A stretch of DNA of 64,000 nt, from positions 310,001-374,000 of the forward strand of contig MPMM01000001.1 in NCBI GenBank assembly GCA_002238505.1, written 5' to 3'. This document shows, piece after piece, positions 33,211 to 42,834 of this stretch. The notes beneath the pieces are model-generated. The model searched no databases. It had not been told where the DNA came from and was given only the letters and a program-made list of their open reading frames with translations. The position numbers were made by a program, and so were the translations under genes. The number at the start of each line of letters is the position of its first letter. Within the stretch, counting starts at the first letter, position 1. This DNA comes from SAR202 cluster bacterium bin22 (lineage in GTDB: Bacteria > Chloroflexota > Dehalococcoidia > Lucifugimonadales > UBA3495).

Positions 33211-36200
33211 ATGCGCCGGCTGAATCATTTCCGGTTGCCACAGCCATCAACAGAGCACCTCCTACTCCTGCTGATAGTGGTGGTGGCCGTCGCGCTGCGC
33301 ATCAATGGATTGAACTGGGACTCGGGTTACGGCTTCCACCCGGACGAGCGGTCTCTGTACATGCGGGCTGGATGCATGTACGACCTCCTCACGGAGCGGC
33401 CCGGTTACGAAGACTGCCTGAAAGACCATCCCCAAATTGAACCTGGTCTGCCTGGCCTTCGAACCCTCCTGGAATTTGATCGCAGCCCCCTGAATCCCCA
33501 CTGGTTCCCGCTGGGGAGCGTCCTTATTTATACCCTCGTTTTCTTCCGTTCGGTGATTGAACTCTTTACCGACGTTAACGCCCTGGACATGAGGTATGTG
33601 GGCAGGCTGCTCTCTGCCCTGGCGGACGTGGGTACAGTGACCATGGTTTATTTGTTGGGAAGGCGCATTTACGGTCCGCTTTACGGGCCGTGGGTGGGGC
33701 TGCTGGGGGCAGCTTTGACAGCCCTCGCGGTCATCCATGTGCAGCACAGCCACTTCTACAGGCCTGAGACCTTTACCGCCTTTTGGGTGTTGACGGTCTT
33801 CTGGGCAATGTTCCAGGTAATGGAGAGGGCGAGGCTACGGGATTCGCTGATCCTGGGGATATTGGTTGGGCTGGCATTCGCTCCCAAGGTGAGCATACTC
33901 CCCATCGCCTTGCCCCTGGCCATCTGCTATTGGTATCGGCTGCTGAACTCAGGCAACGGCCGCCGGAGCGGGATAACGCGCCCTGCCCTGGAGCAAACGT
34001 TTTTTCATGCGTTGACGGCCTTTGCTGCGGCGCTGGCGGTCTTCTTCCTGGTTACGCCTTATGCGCTGTTGTACCTTTCCAACTTCCTGGGTGAGCAGGC
34101 TGCCCAGACCAACATGGCCCAAAATGCGGGCCTGTGGCCTTTCACGATTCAATACGTCGGGACCCCCACTTTTCTCTACCAGTTCAAACAAACAGCAGTG
34201 TGGGGGCTGGGTCCGCCACTGGGCCTGGTAGCTTGGGGCTCGATAATCTTTTCAGCATTTCTGGTGTGGCAGGGCAGCTTTGCCCGCCGGGCAGACATTT
34301 TGATTCTCGCCTGGCTCGTACCGAGCATCCTGTTCCTGGAGAGCTTTGAAGTTCGCTTTCAACGCTATTACTTCGCTCTGATTCCATTCATGATCCTGCT
34401 GGGCAGCCGAATGCTCTTGTGGGCGCCCTTCTACCTGCGCGGCACAGCTGAAGGGGCGTCGCGGAGGCGGAGCTTTGGCCGGCCCCAGCAGGCATTGACC
34501 GTACCGGCTGACAGAATCAATCGGATATGGTCCTATTTGCGCAACAATCCCAGCGGGCAGCGGGTACTTGTCGGTGCATGCTGGGGGCTGGTTGCGATAG
34601 TAGTGGTCTCCACGCTGTTTTATTCATTGGCATTTCAGCGGGTCTATCTGAACCCCCATCCTGCGGTAAGCGCTTCCCAGTGGATCAACGAGGAAGTACC
34701 GGCTGGCGCTGCTATTGTCAACGATAACCACTGGGACGATTCCATTCCCGAATTGGTGGGCAAATATCGGGTGTGGCAGTTTCCCGCTTACGAGCCCGAC
34801 GGCATAGGGAAAATGGCGGAGCTGGCCGGTCAACTGGCGAATGCCGATTACCTCGTGTTTTACAGTCAACGGCCCTACGTCAGTGTTGTCAGCGACCCGG
34901 AACGATTCCCCCTGTCCATTGAATACTATCGTCAGCTTTTCGCTGGCGAACTGGGTTACCGGCTGGAAAAAACATTTTCCTCGGACCCGGGATTCCTGGG
35001 AATTAACATCACAGACAACCCGTTTGGACGCACCGATCTGCCCCGTCCCGAGCCGCTGGCGGCCGATCATACTGCCGGGATAACCCTGGATTGGGGCTAC
35101 GCCGATGACAATGTGGTTGGCTACGACCATCCAACGGTCTTTGTATTCAGGAACGTAGAGAAAATCCCGGCCGAGTCGTTGGTTGGAAAATTGGCAGGGG
35201 GACAGGCAGGGCCCATCACCGCCCTTAAATTCTCAGAAGCTGAATGGGTTACCCAGCAGGAAAGCGGGACCTGGTCCGAGATATTTGACCGGGGCAGCCT
35301 CGCTAACCAGGTTCCTCTTCTGGTTTGGGTGCTGGTGATAGAGGTAGTCTACCTGATTTCCCTCCCCTTGTGCCTTTTCCTGTTCCGTCCACTGGCGGAT
35401 CGTGGCATTGTTCTGGCTCGGATCATTGGTCTGCTGGGCGTGGCTTACATCACGTGGCTGATAGTAAGTCTGGGATTGGTGGAGCTATCGAGAGGGGCGA
35501 TTCTGTTCGCGATAATGGCCATGGCCGGGTTGTCCGGATGGACGTTGCTGGCGTACCGCCACGAGATGTGGGAATTTATTCGGGCGAGATGGCGGATTCT
35601 TGCCACTACCGAGGGTCTTTTCCTGGCAGCCTTTTTGGTATTTGCGATCATCCGCTCCCTGAACCCAGACCTCTGGCATCCTTACCGGGGCGGGGAAAAG
35701 CCGATGGAATTTGCCTACTTCAATGCGGTGCTGAAGTCAGGCCTGCTTCCGCCGTATGATCCCTGGTTTGCCGGTGGATACCTTAACTACTACTACTGGG
35801 GGTATTTCATCCTGGCCATTCCTACCAGGTTGACGGGCATCGTGCCAGCCGTTGCCTTTAACCTGGCAGTTCCTTTGCTCTTCGCCCTAACCGTCACCGG
35901 CGCTTACTCGGTGGTTTACAACCTGGCTGAAGGATTCAGGCGGTCACGACGTCCAGCGACTTCTTCGCTGGCCTCTGTTGCTGAGGTAGAAGCTGATTCC
36001 GAGTATGCCGGGGACTATTCAGCCAATCCGGCAGAGAAATACTCAGGGCTGGAACGCGCCCTCAGGAGTCCCATTACCGCCGGGTTTACCGCTGCCCTGT
36101 TTGTGGCGGTAATTGGAAACCTGGACGGTCTCCTGCAAATACTCCAGGGAGTTGGCAGAAGACTCGGCGAGGCAGGCGCATCCGTATTCGCCTTTGATTT

Positions 36201-37833
36201 TTGGCGGAGCAGCAGGATGCTGCCCAATCTGGAGAGCATTGAACCAAACTTTCTGACCTTCTGGTTGTGGAATACCAGCGATAAGCCTTTGGAAATCTCG
36301 TGGCATATTACCGAATTTCCCTTTTTCAGCTTCCTGTTTGCCGACCTGCATGCCCATATGATGGCCATTCCCTTTACTATCCTGGTAATTGGATTGAGCC
36401 TTAGCCTGGTGGCAGGCTACCGGAAACTCGGCTGGACCTGGGATCTGGCGGTGTTGCTGACCCTGGGCATTGCCGTGGGTTCTCTGTGGCTGATCAACAG
36501 TTGGGATTATCCGAGCTTTCTATTGCTGGCATTGGCGGCAGCCGGAATTGCGGCATATCGGGGCTGGGCTTTTGCAAAGGGTAGAGCGACGGCTTTCGCC
36601 ATAATGACGGCGATTATTGTCGTTGTGGGGGTGCTGGCGTTCCTGCCCTTCCATCAGGCAGTCGAGACCTTCGGGACAGGAGTGGAAGTCTCGCGCTGGA
36701 AAACGCCGTTGGTCAACTTCCTGGGAATTCATGGCCTGTTTCTGACCATTATCGTGGTATTTCTTGCCTGGCAGGCCCGCCGGCCACTGTACGTGGTATT
36801 CGGGAGGAGTTACGGTCTCGCGTACCTCGACAAGGCGGTAGAAACGGACGCCTACCGGCGAAGTTTCCAGCGGTGGCTGAGAATTTTTGCGCTGGCAGGA
36901 GCGCTGCTGGTCGTCTTCTTTGCGCTGGCCGGTTACTTCACTGTTGCAGCCATGACGGGGATGCTGGTACTGACCGGACTGGCTGCCTGGGACGCAGCAA
37001 CCTCCCGCGATCGCGGCCAGGTTTACGGGGTTTTCCCACTGGTACTCACTGGTTTGGCCTTGGGCCTCATCATTGGCGTGGATCTGGTCAGGGTGGAAGA
37101 TGATATTGGTCGGATGAATACCCTTTTCAAGTATTACCTTGAAGCATGGGTCCTCTTGGCCCTCGCGTCCGCTTTCTTTCTTTGGAGGCTGTGGTACGAC
37201 TCGAGATTTCGTCCGTTCCCCTTCGACCTTACGAGGGTAGCGTGGTTTGCGTTTGTGGCTTTGCTGATTCTGGTCAGCCTGATTTATCCTCTGTTGGGAA
37301 CCCCGGCTCGGGTGGCAGACCGATTTAATCCCCTTTCTCCCACACTGGACGGCATGGCATACATGGAAGAGGCGGTCCACTGGGAAAAGGACCAGTCCCT
37401 GGATCTGAAGCAGGACCGGGAGGCGATCGTCTGGCTCCAGGACAACGTTGTGGGATCCCCTGTAATTCTGGAGGCCCATACTGAGCAGTACCGGTGGGGA
37501 GGGCGCATATCCAAATATACCGGTCTGCCCACCGTACTTGGCTGGCCCTGGCACCAGATTCAGCAGCGCGGGCCATACGGGTCTGAGGTACACGAAAGGG
37601 CCAGGGACGTAGAAGAGATCTATGCCAGTGAAGACCTGGCGCTGGCCCATAAATTACTGGCCAAGTATCAGGTAAGTTACGTGGTTGTGGGGGACCTGGA
37701 GCGAATCTTCTATCCTGGGGCCGGACTGGGCAAGTTTGATATAATGGCGCAGCTAGGCACCATGGTCAAGGTTTACGACGACGGGCTCACCTCCATTTAC
37801 CGACTGGCCCAGAATTCCCCTACCACTCCTTAG
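33211..37833 (+). CDS. Giant membrane protein: GT39/ArnT-like glycosyltransferase fused to DUF2298 (YYY) domain
   Basis: This 1540-residue polytopic protein has two halves. The first (about 1-720) resembles PMT/ArnT-type GT-C glycosyltransferases, with an early membrane helix followed by GFHPDERSLY (the Asp45-Glu46 motif of the first external loop), many helices and a soluble segment. The second (about 800-1540) is DUF2298 (Chlor_Arch_YYY), with EKPMEFAYFNAVL, PPYDPWFAGGYLNYYYWGYF and LHAHMMAIPF. Both parts suggest transfer of sugars from lipid carriers at the membrane; the substrate is unknown. It is followed by a small membrane protein gene 24 bases later. Confidence 0.85.
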   Translation: MRRLNHFRLPQPSTEHLLLLLIVVVAVALRINGLNWDSGYGFHPDERSLYMRAGCMYDLLTERPGYEDCLKDHPQIEPGLPGLRTLLEFDRSPLNPHWFPLGSVLIYTLVFFRSVIELFTDVNALDMRYVGRLLSALADVGTVTMVYLLGRRIYGPLYGPWVGLLGAALTALAVIHVQHSHFYRPETFTAFWVLTVFWAMFQVMERARLRDSLILGILVGLAFAPKVSILPIALPLAICYWYRLLNSGNGRRSGITRPALEQTFFHALTAFAAALAVFFLVTPYALLYLSNFLGEQAAQTNMAQNAGLWPFTIQYVGTPTFLYQFKQTAVWGLGPPLGLVAWGSIIFSAFLVWQGSFARRADILILAWLVPSILFLESFEVRFQRYYFALIPFMILLGSRMLLWAPFYLRGTAEGASRRRSFGRPQQALTVPADRINRIWSYLRNNPSGQRVLVGACWGLVAIVVVSTLFYSLAFQRVYLNPHPAVSASQWINEEVPAGAAIVNDNHWDDSIPELVGKYRVWQFPAYEPDGIGKMAELAGQLANADYLVFYSQRPYVSVVSDPERFPLSIEYYRQLFAGELGYRLEKTFSSDPGFLGINITDNPFGRTDLPRPEPLAADHTAGITLDWGYADDNVVGYDHPTVFVFRNVEKIPAESLVGKLAGGQAGPITALKFSEAEWVTQQESGTWSEIFDRGSLANQVPLLVWVLVIEVVYLISLPLCLFLFRPLADRGIVLARIIGLLGVAYITWLIVSLGLVELSRGAILFAIMAMAGLSGWTLLAYRHEMWEFIRARWRILATTEGLFLAAFLVFAIIRSLNPDLWHPYRGGEKPMEFAYFNAVLKSGLLPPYDPWFAGGYLNYYYWGYFILAIPTRLTGIVPAVAFNLAVPLLFALTVTGAYSVVYNLAEGFRRSRRPATSSLASVAEVEADSEYAGDYSANPAEKYSGLERALRSPITAGFTAALFVAVIGNLDGLLQILQGVGRRLGEAGASVFAFDFWRSSRMLPNLESIEPNFLTFWLWNTSDKPLEISWHITEFPFFSFLFADLHAHMMAIPFTILVIGLSLSLVAGYRKLGWTWDLAVLLTLGIAVGSLWLINSWDYPSFLLLALAAAGIAAYRGWAFAKGRATAFAIMTAIIVVVGVLAFLPFHQAVETFGTGVEVSRWKTPLVNFLGIHGLFLTIIVVFLAWQARRPLYVVFGRSYGLAYLDKAVETDAYRRSFQRWLRIFALAGALLVVFFALAGYFTVAAMTGMLVLTGLAAWDAATSRDRGQVYGVFPLVLTGLALGLIIGVDLVRVEDDIGRMNTLFKYYLEAWVLLALASAFFLWRLWYDSRFRPFPFDLTRVAWFAFVALLILVSLIYPLLGTPARVADRFNPLSPTLDGMAYMEEAVHWEKDQSLDLKQDREAIVWLQDNVVGSPVILEAHTEQYRWGGRISKYTGLPTVLGWPWHQIQQRGPYGSEVHERARDVEEIYASEDLALAHKLLAKYQVSYVVVGDLERIFYPGAGLGKFDIMAQLGTMVKVYDDGLTSIYRLAQNSPTTP

Positions 37834-37857
37834 ACCACCGGAGCGCAAGGAGCATGC

Positions 37858-38142
37858 ATGGACGAGACTACCCTGTTGAGCGTGGCCCTGGTCAGAGATC
37901 TGATGATTATTGTTTCTCTGTCAATCTGGATTCTGGTTCTGATCACCGTGGCGTTTATAGCTTTAAAGCTGATTGGTCCGATTAAATCGCTTACCCGGAC
38001 TGCTCACAACCTGGAGGAAACGTCCGTCGTCCTGCGCGACACCACCAGGGATGTGTCCAAGACCTTCAGCATGTTTGGGAACATTAACCGAGTGATGGAG
38101 CGGGTGCGCGAGAGACTTCAGCGCGGAAATGGGCAGGAATAG
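37858..38142 (+). CDS. Small single-pass membrane protein with coiled-coil tail (DUF948-like)
   Basis: This 94-residue protein has one N-terminal transmembrane helix (about 13-40) and then a polar helix (LTRTAHNLEETSVVLRDTT) likely to form a coiled coil, ending in a basic stretch. The pattern resembles DUF948/YtxG-like proteins, but the match is weak. The start is ATG 37858 behind AAGGAG. It is cotranscribed with the DUF2298 gene. Confidence 0.65.
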   Translation: MDETTLLSVALVRDLMIIVSLSIWILVLITVAFIALKLIGPIKSLTRTAHNLEETSVVLRDTTRDVSKTFSMFGNINRVMERVRERLQRGNGQE

Positions 38143-38180
38143 CCGGCCATAGCCAGCGTGCTAGGAAACTGTCATGTAGA

Positions 38181-38204
38181 TGTGGGCACGGTCCCTTGCC
38201 CACA
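38181..38204. terminator. Hairpin between convergent genes
   Basis: A perfect 8-base-pair stem (TGTGGGCA/TGCCCACA) with an 8-base loop lies in the 82-base gap between the convergent small membrane protein gene and pheA. There is no T-run on either side, so it may act as a weak bidirectional terminator. Confidence 0.45.
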
Positions 38205-38224
38205 ATGGGAATGGGCGATCGGTT

Positions 38225-39055
38225 CTAGGCCATTTTCCAGCGCGGATAGGAACCAAACACCTTCAAGTCGCTGACCTGTTCTTGAAGGGCTGATAGAGCC
38301 TCCTTTAGCAGGTCACTCTCACGGTGCCCCTCGCAGTCTACCAGGAAGTTATATCTGCCCAGTGACTCTTTGGTGGGACGCGACTCAATCTTCACCAGGT
38401 TGATGTTGCGGGTGGCAAAGACGCCCAGCGCACTGTAAAGCGAACCAGGCGCGTCCTCAGCAAAGGTGAAACAGACGGACGTCTTGTCGCTTCCCGTGGG
38501 CTCGTGATCCTGCCATCCCAGGAGAACAAATCTGGTGGCGTTGTTGGTAACGTCCTGGATGCCTCGCCCGATTATTTCTGCCCCGTAAAGTTCCGCCGCC
38601 CGCTGGGGGGCTATGGCCGCGGCAGTTTCAGGGCTTTCCATCATGTGGGCAACGGCAGCGGAATTGCTCAGCGAAGCCATTGGTTCTGCCCCGGGAAAGT
38701 TGTCCTCGAGGAAGTGGCGGCACTGGGCCAGGGACTGGGGATGGGAATAGATTACCCGCACATCCTGTTGGTTGGAGCCTGGCTTGACCATAAGGCAGTG
38801 GTCTATGGGGAGGACTACTTCATTGAAAATGGCCAGGTCGGTCTCGCTGATGAGGTAATCCAGCGTGTAAACAACCGAACCTTCAATGCTGTTTTCTATG
38901 GGAACTATGCCTTCGTCGGTAACGCCATCTGTCACCGCGCGGCAAACTGCGGGAATAGTTGGGAATGGTACCAGTTCGGCCCGGGAATCGTAAAGAAAGG
39001 CCGCCTGTTCGCTGTAGGTACCGGCAGGCCCCAGGTATGACAAACGTTTGACCAT
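38225..39055 (-). CDS. pheA: Prephenate dehydratase
   Basis: This enzyme makes phenylpyruvate for phenylalanine synthesis. The catalytic domain has YLGPAGTYSEQAAF, VPIENSIEGSV and NNATRFVLL (Thr-Arg-Phe active-site motif). The ACT regulatory domain has KIESRPTKESLGRYNF, consistent with phenylalanine feedback. The ATG at 39055 overlaps the upstream stop as TGATG and gives 276 residues; an in-frame TTG at 39061 is less likely. It ends a potassium-uptake operon, an unusual partner. Confidence 0.95.
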   Translation of the reverse strand: MVKRLSYLGPAGTYSEQAAFLYDSRAELVPFPTIPAVCRAVTDGVTDEGIVPIENSIEGSVVYTLDYLISETDLAIFNEVVLPIDHCLMVKPGSNQQDVRVIYSHPQSLAQCRHFLEDNFPGAEPMASLSNSAAVAHMMESPETAAAIAPQRAAELYGAEIIGRGIQDVTNNATRFVLLGWQDHEPTGSDKTSVCFTFAEDAPGSLYSALGVFATRNINLVKIESRPTKESLGRYNFLVDCEGHRESDLLKEALSALQEQVSDLKVFGSYPRWKMA

Positions 39056-39765
39056 CACCAAGTCCCGGTCAGCTTCTGGTAGAGGTGGGCTTCTTCGGTG
39101 GAGGTCGTTACCGCGTAAACCTCGTCGTTGGCTTCAAGTACCAGGTCATCTGAAGGTTGCATAGCTGTATCGCCTCTCACCACAACAGTAACGAAGCTTC
39201 CCTTTAAAGGGCCCTCTTCTTCATCGTCACTGCCATTTTCGCCGGGTTCTTCCGGAATGTAAACATCGGACAACTTCTTTCCTATAATTGTTGCGTCCTC
39301 CGGAATGGCGATGCTCACCAGTACCGTATTGGGCCCTCGAAGGTAAGCCAGGTGATTGAAGCTGCTTTCCACCACCGTACGTTCCAGGGTATCAAGAACC
39401 AGATCTCCGACATTTACCACTGAGTCCACGCCCAGCACACGAAATATGGTCTGGTTTCTGGGATCACCAATGGTGGCAACAGTGCGCTGAACCGAAAAGG
39501 CCTGTTTGGCCATCTGGCAGATTACCAGATTAGTGGCGTCCCTGTTTGTGACCGCCACCAGAATATCCGCCCGGGTTACTCCTGCCCTGCGCAGGTCAAC
39601 AAGATCAGTACCGTCTCCCTGCAAGACTACGCTGCCAAGCTCATCCCACATGAGTTGGCAGCGTGCCAGGTTCTTCTCCAGGACCACAACTTCGTGCTGC
39701 GCTACCAGAAGTAACTTGGCAAGGTGGTATCCCTTGGCGCTGCAACCGACAATTACGACGAACAT
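39055..39765 (-). CDS. TrkA/KtrA-like RCK-domain protein with acidic insertion
   Basis: This 236-residue protein has an N-terminal RCK/TrkA_N Rossmann domain (VVIVGCSAKGYHLAKLL, then LQGDGTDLVDLRRAGV and VAVTNRDATNLVICQMA) and a TrkA_C-like domain. The glycine loop GCSAKG is a little unusual. The C-terminal domain is split by an acidic insert (EEPGENGSDDEEEG). It would gate the TrkH channel encoded upstream. Confidence 0.83.
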   Translation of the reverse strand: MFVVIVGCSAKGYHLAKLLLVAQHEVVVLEKNLARCQLMWDELGSVVLQGDGTDLVDLRRAGVTRADILVAVTNRDATNLVICQMAKQAFSVQRTVATIGDPRNQTIFRVLGVDSVVNVGDLVLDTLERTVVESSFNHLAYLRGPNTVLVSIAIPEDATIIGKKLSDVYIPEEPGENGSDDEEEGPLKGSFVTVVVRGDTAMQPSDDLVLEANDEVYAVTTSTEEAHLYQKLTGTW

Positions 39766-39776
39766 GGCAACGGCCC

Positions 39777-40178
39777 CTATTGCTCCAGGAAGTCCCGAGC
39801 GGCGCTCAGAGAATCGGGGCCCCCATTCAGAACACTAATGCCTAAAGGCTGGTAGAAGTCCTGCAACTGGGGGTCAGAGAGGTGGCACATAACCTTGGGA
39901 ACATTGAAAATGTGGGATGCCATCTGACTTAGCAAAATGTTTTCGTGGTCGTTGTTTGCCAGGGAAAAGAATGCTTCCGAACCTGCCAGGTCGCCCTGCA
40001 TCAGGTAATCCTGCATCAATGGCTCGGCAACCCACACCGTTGACAGAGTGGTCTGTTTTTCAAGAATAGCCAGCCTGTCGGCATCGGAATCAATCACAGT
40101 TACCTGGTGGCCGTCCTGAACCAAAATTGGGGCAAGGGCATCAGTAAGGCGGGTACAGCCGTAAATGAGGATCTGCAT
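39777..40178 (-). CDS. Short RCK/TrkA_N-like protein lacking TrkA_C
   Basis: This 133-residue protein matches only the Rossmann half of TrkA (QILIYGCTRLTDALAPILVQDGHQVTVIDSD-type start, then FFSLANNDHENILLSQMA). The usual GxGxxG loop is degenerate (YGCTRLTDA), so nucleotide binding may be lost. It lies 11 bases before the longer RCK gene, and the two products may assemble together. Confidence 0.72.
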   Translation of the reverse strand: MQILIYGCTRLTDALAPILVQDGHQVTVIDSDADRLAILEKQTTLSTVWVAEPLMQDYLMQGDLAGSEAFFSLANNDHENILLSQMASHIFNVPKVMCHLSDPQLQDFYQPLGISVLNGGPDSLSAARDFLEQ

Positions 40179-40182
40179 AGGA

Positions 40183-40644
40183 TCAGTCCTGCGTTCCGGC
40201 GCTGGGGAGGGCCGGTTCCCTGGAAACTATTACCTGGCAGGGGGCGTTCTTGAGGATAAAGTCCGCGGTGCTCCCAACCGAGATTGGAACCACGCCTTCC
40301 CGATAGGGCAACCCGACGACTAGCAAGTCCACCGACCGGCGCTGAGCCTCCAGAACCAGGGCTGGGCCGGCGTTCCTGGCGGCAATCATGCTGGCGTCAA
40401 CCTTGCAATGCTCACTGCCAGCAATCTTTTCCACCTGGCGTAGAATTTCCTCTCCTTCCATCAGGTTGCTGCGGCCCCGAATGGACTCAACTGCATACTC
40501 CATGGGAACTTCCGAAACATAAACGGCAATCAAGTCGGCGTGGCTGTGTTTGGCCAACTGGCAAGACCAGCGGAAAGCGTGCTTGCTGGCTGGTGTCCCA
40601 TTGACAGGAGTCAATATCCGGGCCCTGTTCTTTCGCCAAATCAC
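40183..40644 (-). CDS. Universal stress protein (UspA family)
   Basis: This 153-residue single Usp domain has RILTPVNGTPASKHAFRW at the N-terminus and the late segment LLVVGLPYREGVVPISVGSTADFILKNAPCQVIV (split here by a shortened G-x2-G-x9-G[ST] ATP motif). Usp domains often accompany ion transporters and bind ATP or cyclic nucleotides. The start is GTG 40644. It sits in the middle of the potassium-uptake operon. Confidence 0.85.
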   Translation of the reverse strand: MIWRKNRARILTPVNGTPASKHAFRWSCQLAKHSHADLIAVYVSEVPMEYAVESIRGRSNLMEGEEILRQVEKIAGSEHCKVDASMIAARNAGPALVLEAQRRSVDLLVVGLPYREGVVPISVGSTADFILKNAPCQVIVSREPALPSAGTQD

Positions 40645-40662
40645 CCAACCACCCCAGGGTCC

Positions 40663-41358
40663 CTATTCCGCGACTGCAAGCTGACTATTAACCTGTTCTG
40701 AGGTGAACACCTTGGCTACCCTTTCACTGGGACCAGCTACCAGCAAGACATCGCCAGGCATTATTGGCTCGTCCCTTGAAGGATTCAAGAGCAGTCGTCG
40801 TCCCCGGCGCAGGGCAATAACTGTCAGGGAGTCGTCTCCGCTGTCGCCGGTAAGTCCTGCTTCTTCCAGCGTTTTTCGCACCATATCGGCCATGGGTCGG
40901 ACCTTGCTGATGCCTACGTTGGACAATAGTTCCATGTAGTCCAGAATGCCGGCGTTGAAGTCAACGTGGGCCAGACGTTGCGCGCTTTCCTCTTCCGGAT
41001 AAACTACTTTGCCGACGCCAATCCTTTGCAGGGCCTCCCCGTGCAACTCGTTGGCGGCGCGGGCCACGATATAGGGGACTTCCATACTCCTGAGAACCAT
41101 GGCGATCAAAATGCTGGACTGTACGTTGTCGTCGCCCAGGGCCAGGATGGCCACATCGTATTCGGCAACGCCAAGCTGGCGGAGCGCCTCTTCATTGGTA
41201 GCGTCGGTTCGGACTGCGTAGGTAGCGGCGCCCAGCATGCTCTGGACTTTTTCTTCATCTGTGTCCAGGATCAGCACGTCGTGCCCAGCCTGGTACAGTT
41301 CCCTGGCGGCGCCTATTCCGAACCTGCCCATGCCTATTACGCAGATGCGTTTTTTCAT
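40663..41358 (-). CDS. ktrA: Potassium uptake regulatory subunit KtrA/TrkA
   Basis: This cytoplasmic gating subunit is 231 residues long. The RCK domain is intact: ICVIGMGRFGIGAARELYQAGHDVLILDTDEEKV and TDATNEEALRQLGV with the GxGxxG loop, followed by a TrkA_C domain ending near PGDVLLVAGPSERV. It follows the trkH gene by 12 bases and is the most canonical of the three RCK-type proteins here. Confidence 0.9.
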   Translation of the reverse strand: MKKRICVIGMGRFGIGAARELYQAGHDVLILDTDEEKVQSMLGAATYAVRTDATNEEALRQLGVAEYDVAILALGDDNVQSSILIAMVLRSMEVPYIVARAANELHGEALQRIGVGKVVYPEEESAQRLAHVDFNAGILDYMELLSNVGISKVRPMADMVRKTLEEAGLTGDSGDDSLTVIALRRGRRLLLNPSRDEPIMPGDVLLVAGPSERVAKVFTSEQVNSQLAVAE

Positions 41359-41370
41359 CCCCTTCCTCCG

Positions 41371-42834
41371 TCACCCTATTCTAACCCGTTCCTGGGCAAA
41401 ACGGTACAGAAATTTCTCCTGCGGGGCCAAAGCCAGGGCAAGCGTGAGCGGGCCTATGCGGCCAAGGAGCATGGCTCCTATAAAGATAAGCTGACCGGAG
41501 GTGCCAAGTTGAGGGACGATGCCAGTGGATGAACCATTGGTGGCGAAGGCCGAAACGGTGTCGAAGAACAAATCGAGAAAGTGCATCTCACCGGACCGAA
41601 GGGATGCCGCTTCAGTGATTGTGAGGACGGGCACGGTTATCATTATGAAGGCCAGCGCCAGCGCGCCAATGGCCAGCGCCCTGAACACCTGGGTCTGCGG
41701 AATTTCTCGCCCGAAGGCTTCAGTCTGTGGCCTGGCGCGAATGGAAGAGACAACAGCCGCCACAACCACCATTAGGGTGTTGACCTTGATTCCGCCGGCA
41801 ACGGAGCCCGACCCACCTCCTATGAGCATCAGAAAAGTGAAAACCAGCTTGGTAAAGTCCTCTGCTGCACCAAAGTCTGCAATTATGAATCCAGCGGTGC
41901 GGCCGCTGATGGAGTGAAACATTGCCTCCCCTGACCGGCTCAACAGGGAAAGATCGTTCTCATTGCCTACGCTCAGGAAACTGGCCAGCAAGTACACTCC
42001 AAATCCCAAAACCCAAAGGGCAACGCTGCCGATGAGTACCAGCTTGGTGTCTAACGAGAGGCGGGAAAAACGCTTGCGCTGGTTAATGTCTACAAGAACA
42101 GTCCACCCGATGCACCCAACGATAATCAAGACTGCCATTGCGCTTTGAATTACCCACTGATTGTCAAGAATAGCCAGAGAGCGGGCGTCCGAGATCTCAG
42201 GCAAAATGGAAAAGCCTGCATTGTTGAACGATGACACGGACAAGAACAGCGACTGCCACATCGATTCCATCATGCCGAAGCCGGTGATTTCCTGAATGCT
42301 GGGGAAAAGAATTACGGCTCCCAATACGTAGATTATGAACACCACAGTCACTATTCGTACTGCTATTTTCCGCAAGTCGCCAAGCTGGTCTCCTCCTATA
42401 GTTTCTCGCAATACCAGTTGATGGGATATGCTGGTTGCCTTCTGACCAATCAGGAGAAGCACAAAGGTGGCGGCGGCCATAAAGCCCAGGCCGCCAACCA
42501 GCATCAAAACGAAGATTACAGCCTGCCCAAAATAACTCCAGTGCTGGGCAGTGCTAACGGCAGTGTGTCCGGTGACAGTAACTGCTGAAGTGGCAGTAAA
42601 TAGCGCTACCACGGGCGACGTGTCGCGTCCCGCCGCGTCGGATATGGGCAGGTATAGGAGGACCGAGCCAACGGCGATCAGTCCGATGAACCCATAAAGG
42701 AGAATAAATTGGGGTGTAAAGAGTTGCCTGGGCCGGCGTTCTGCCGGTTCGCCCAATTCCCTGGGCCGGAGTTCTTCCGCCCTGGGCAGCCGGACTATAG
42801 TGTCGTGAAGTCTTCGACGAGGGTCTGGATTCAC
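41371..42834 (-). CDS. trkH: Potassium transporter TrkH/KtrB family
   Basis: This 487-residue potassium channel-like membrane subunit has four M1-P-M2 repeats with pore-loop glycines, for example TATSAVTVTGHT, SSFNNAGFSI, ISGRTAGF and ATNGSSTGIV. The family signature LMLIGGGSGSVAGGIKVNT is present. The first 40 residues are a polar, charged cytoplasmic extension. The start is GTG 42834. It heads the operon trkH-ktrA-usp-RCK-RCK-pheA. Confidence 0.93.
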   Translation of the reverse strand: MNPDPRRRLHDTIVRLPRAEELRPRELGEPAERRPRQLFTPQFILLYGFIGLIAVGSVLLYLPISDAAGRDTSPVVALFTATSAVTVTGHTAVSTAQHWSYFGQAVIFVLMLVGGLGFMAAATFVLLLIGQKATSISHQLVLRETIGGDQLGDLRKIAVRIVTVVFIIYVLGAVILFPSIQEITGFGMMESMWQSLFLSVSSFNNAGFSILPEISDARSLAILDNQWVIQSAMAVLIIVGCIGWTVLVDINQRKRFSRLSLDTKLVLIGSVALWVLGFGVYLLASFLSVGNENDLSLLSRSGEAMFHSISGRTAGFIIADFGAAEDFTKLVFTFLMLIGGGSGSVAGGIKVNTLMVVVAAVVSSIRARPQTEAFGREIPQTQVFRALAIGALALAFIMITVPVLTITEAASLRSGEMHFLDLFFDTVSAFATNGSSTGIVPQLGTSGQLIFIGAMLLGRIGPLTLALALAPQEKFLYRFAQERVRIG

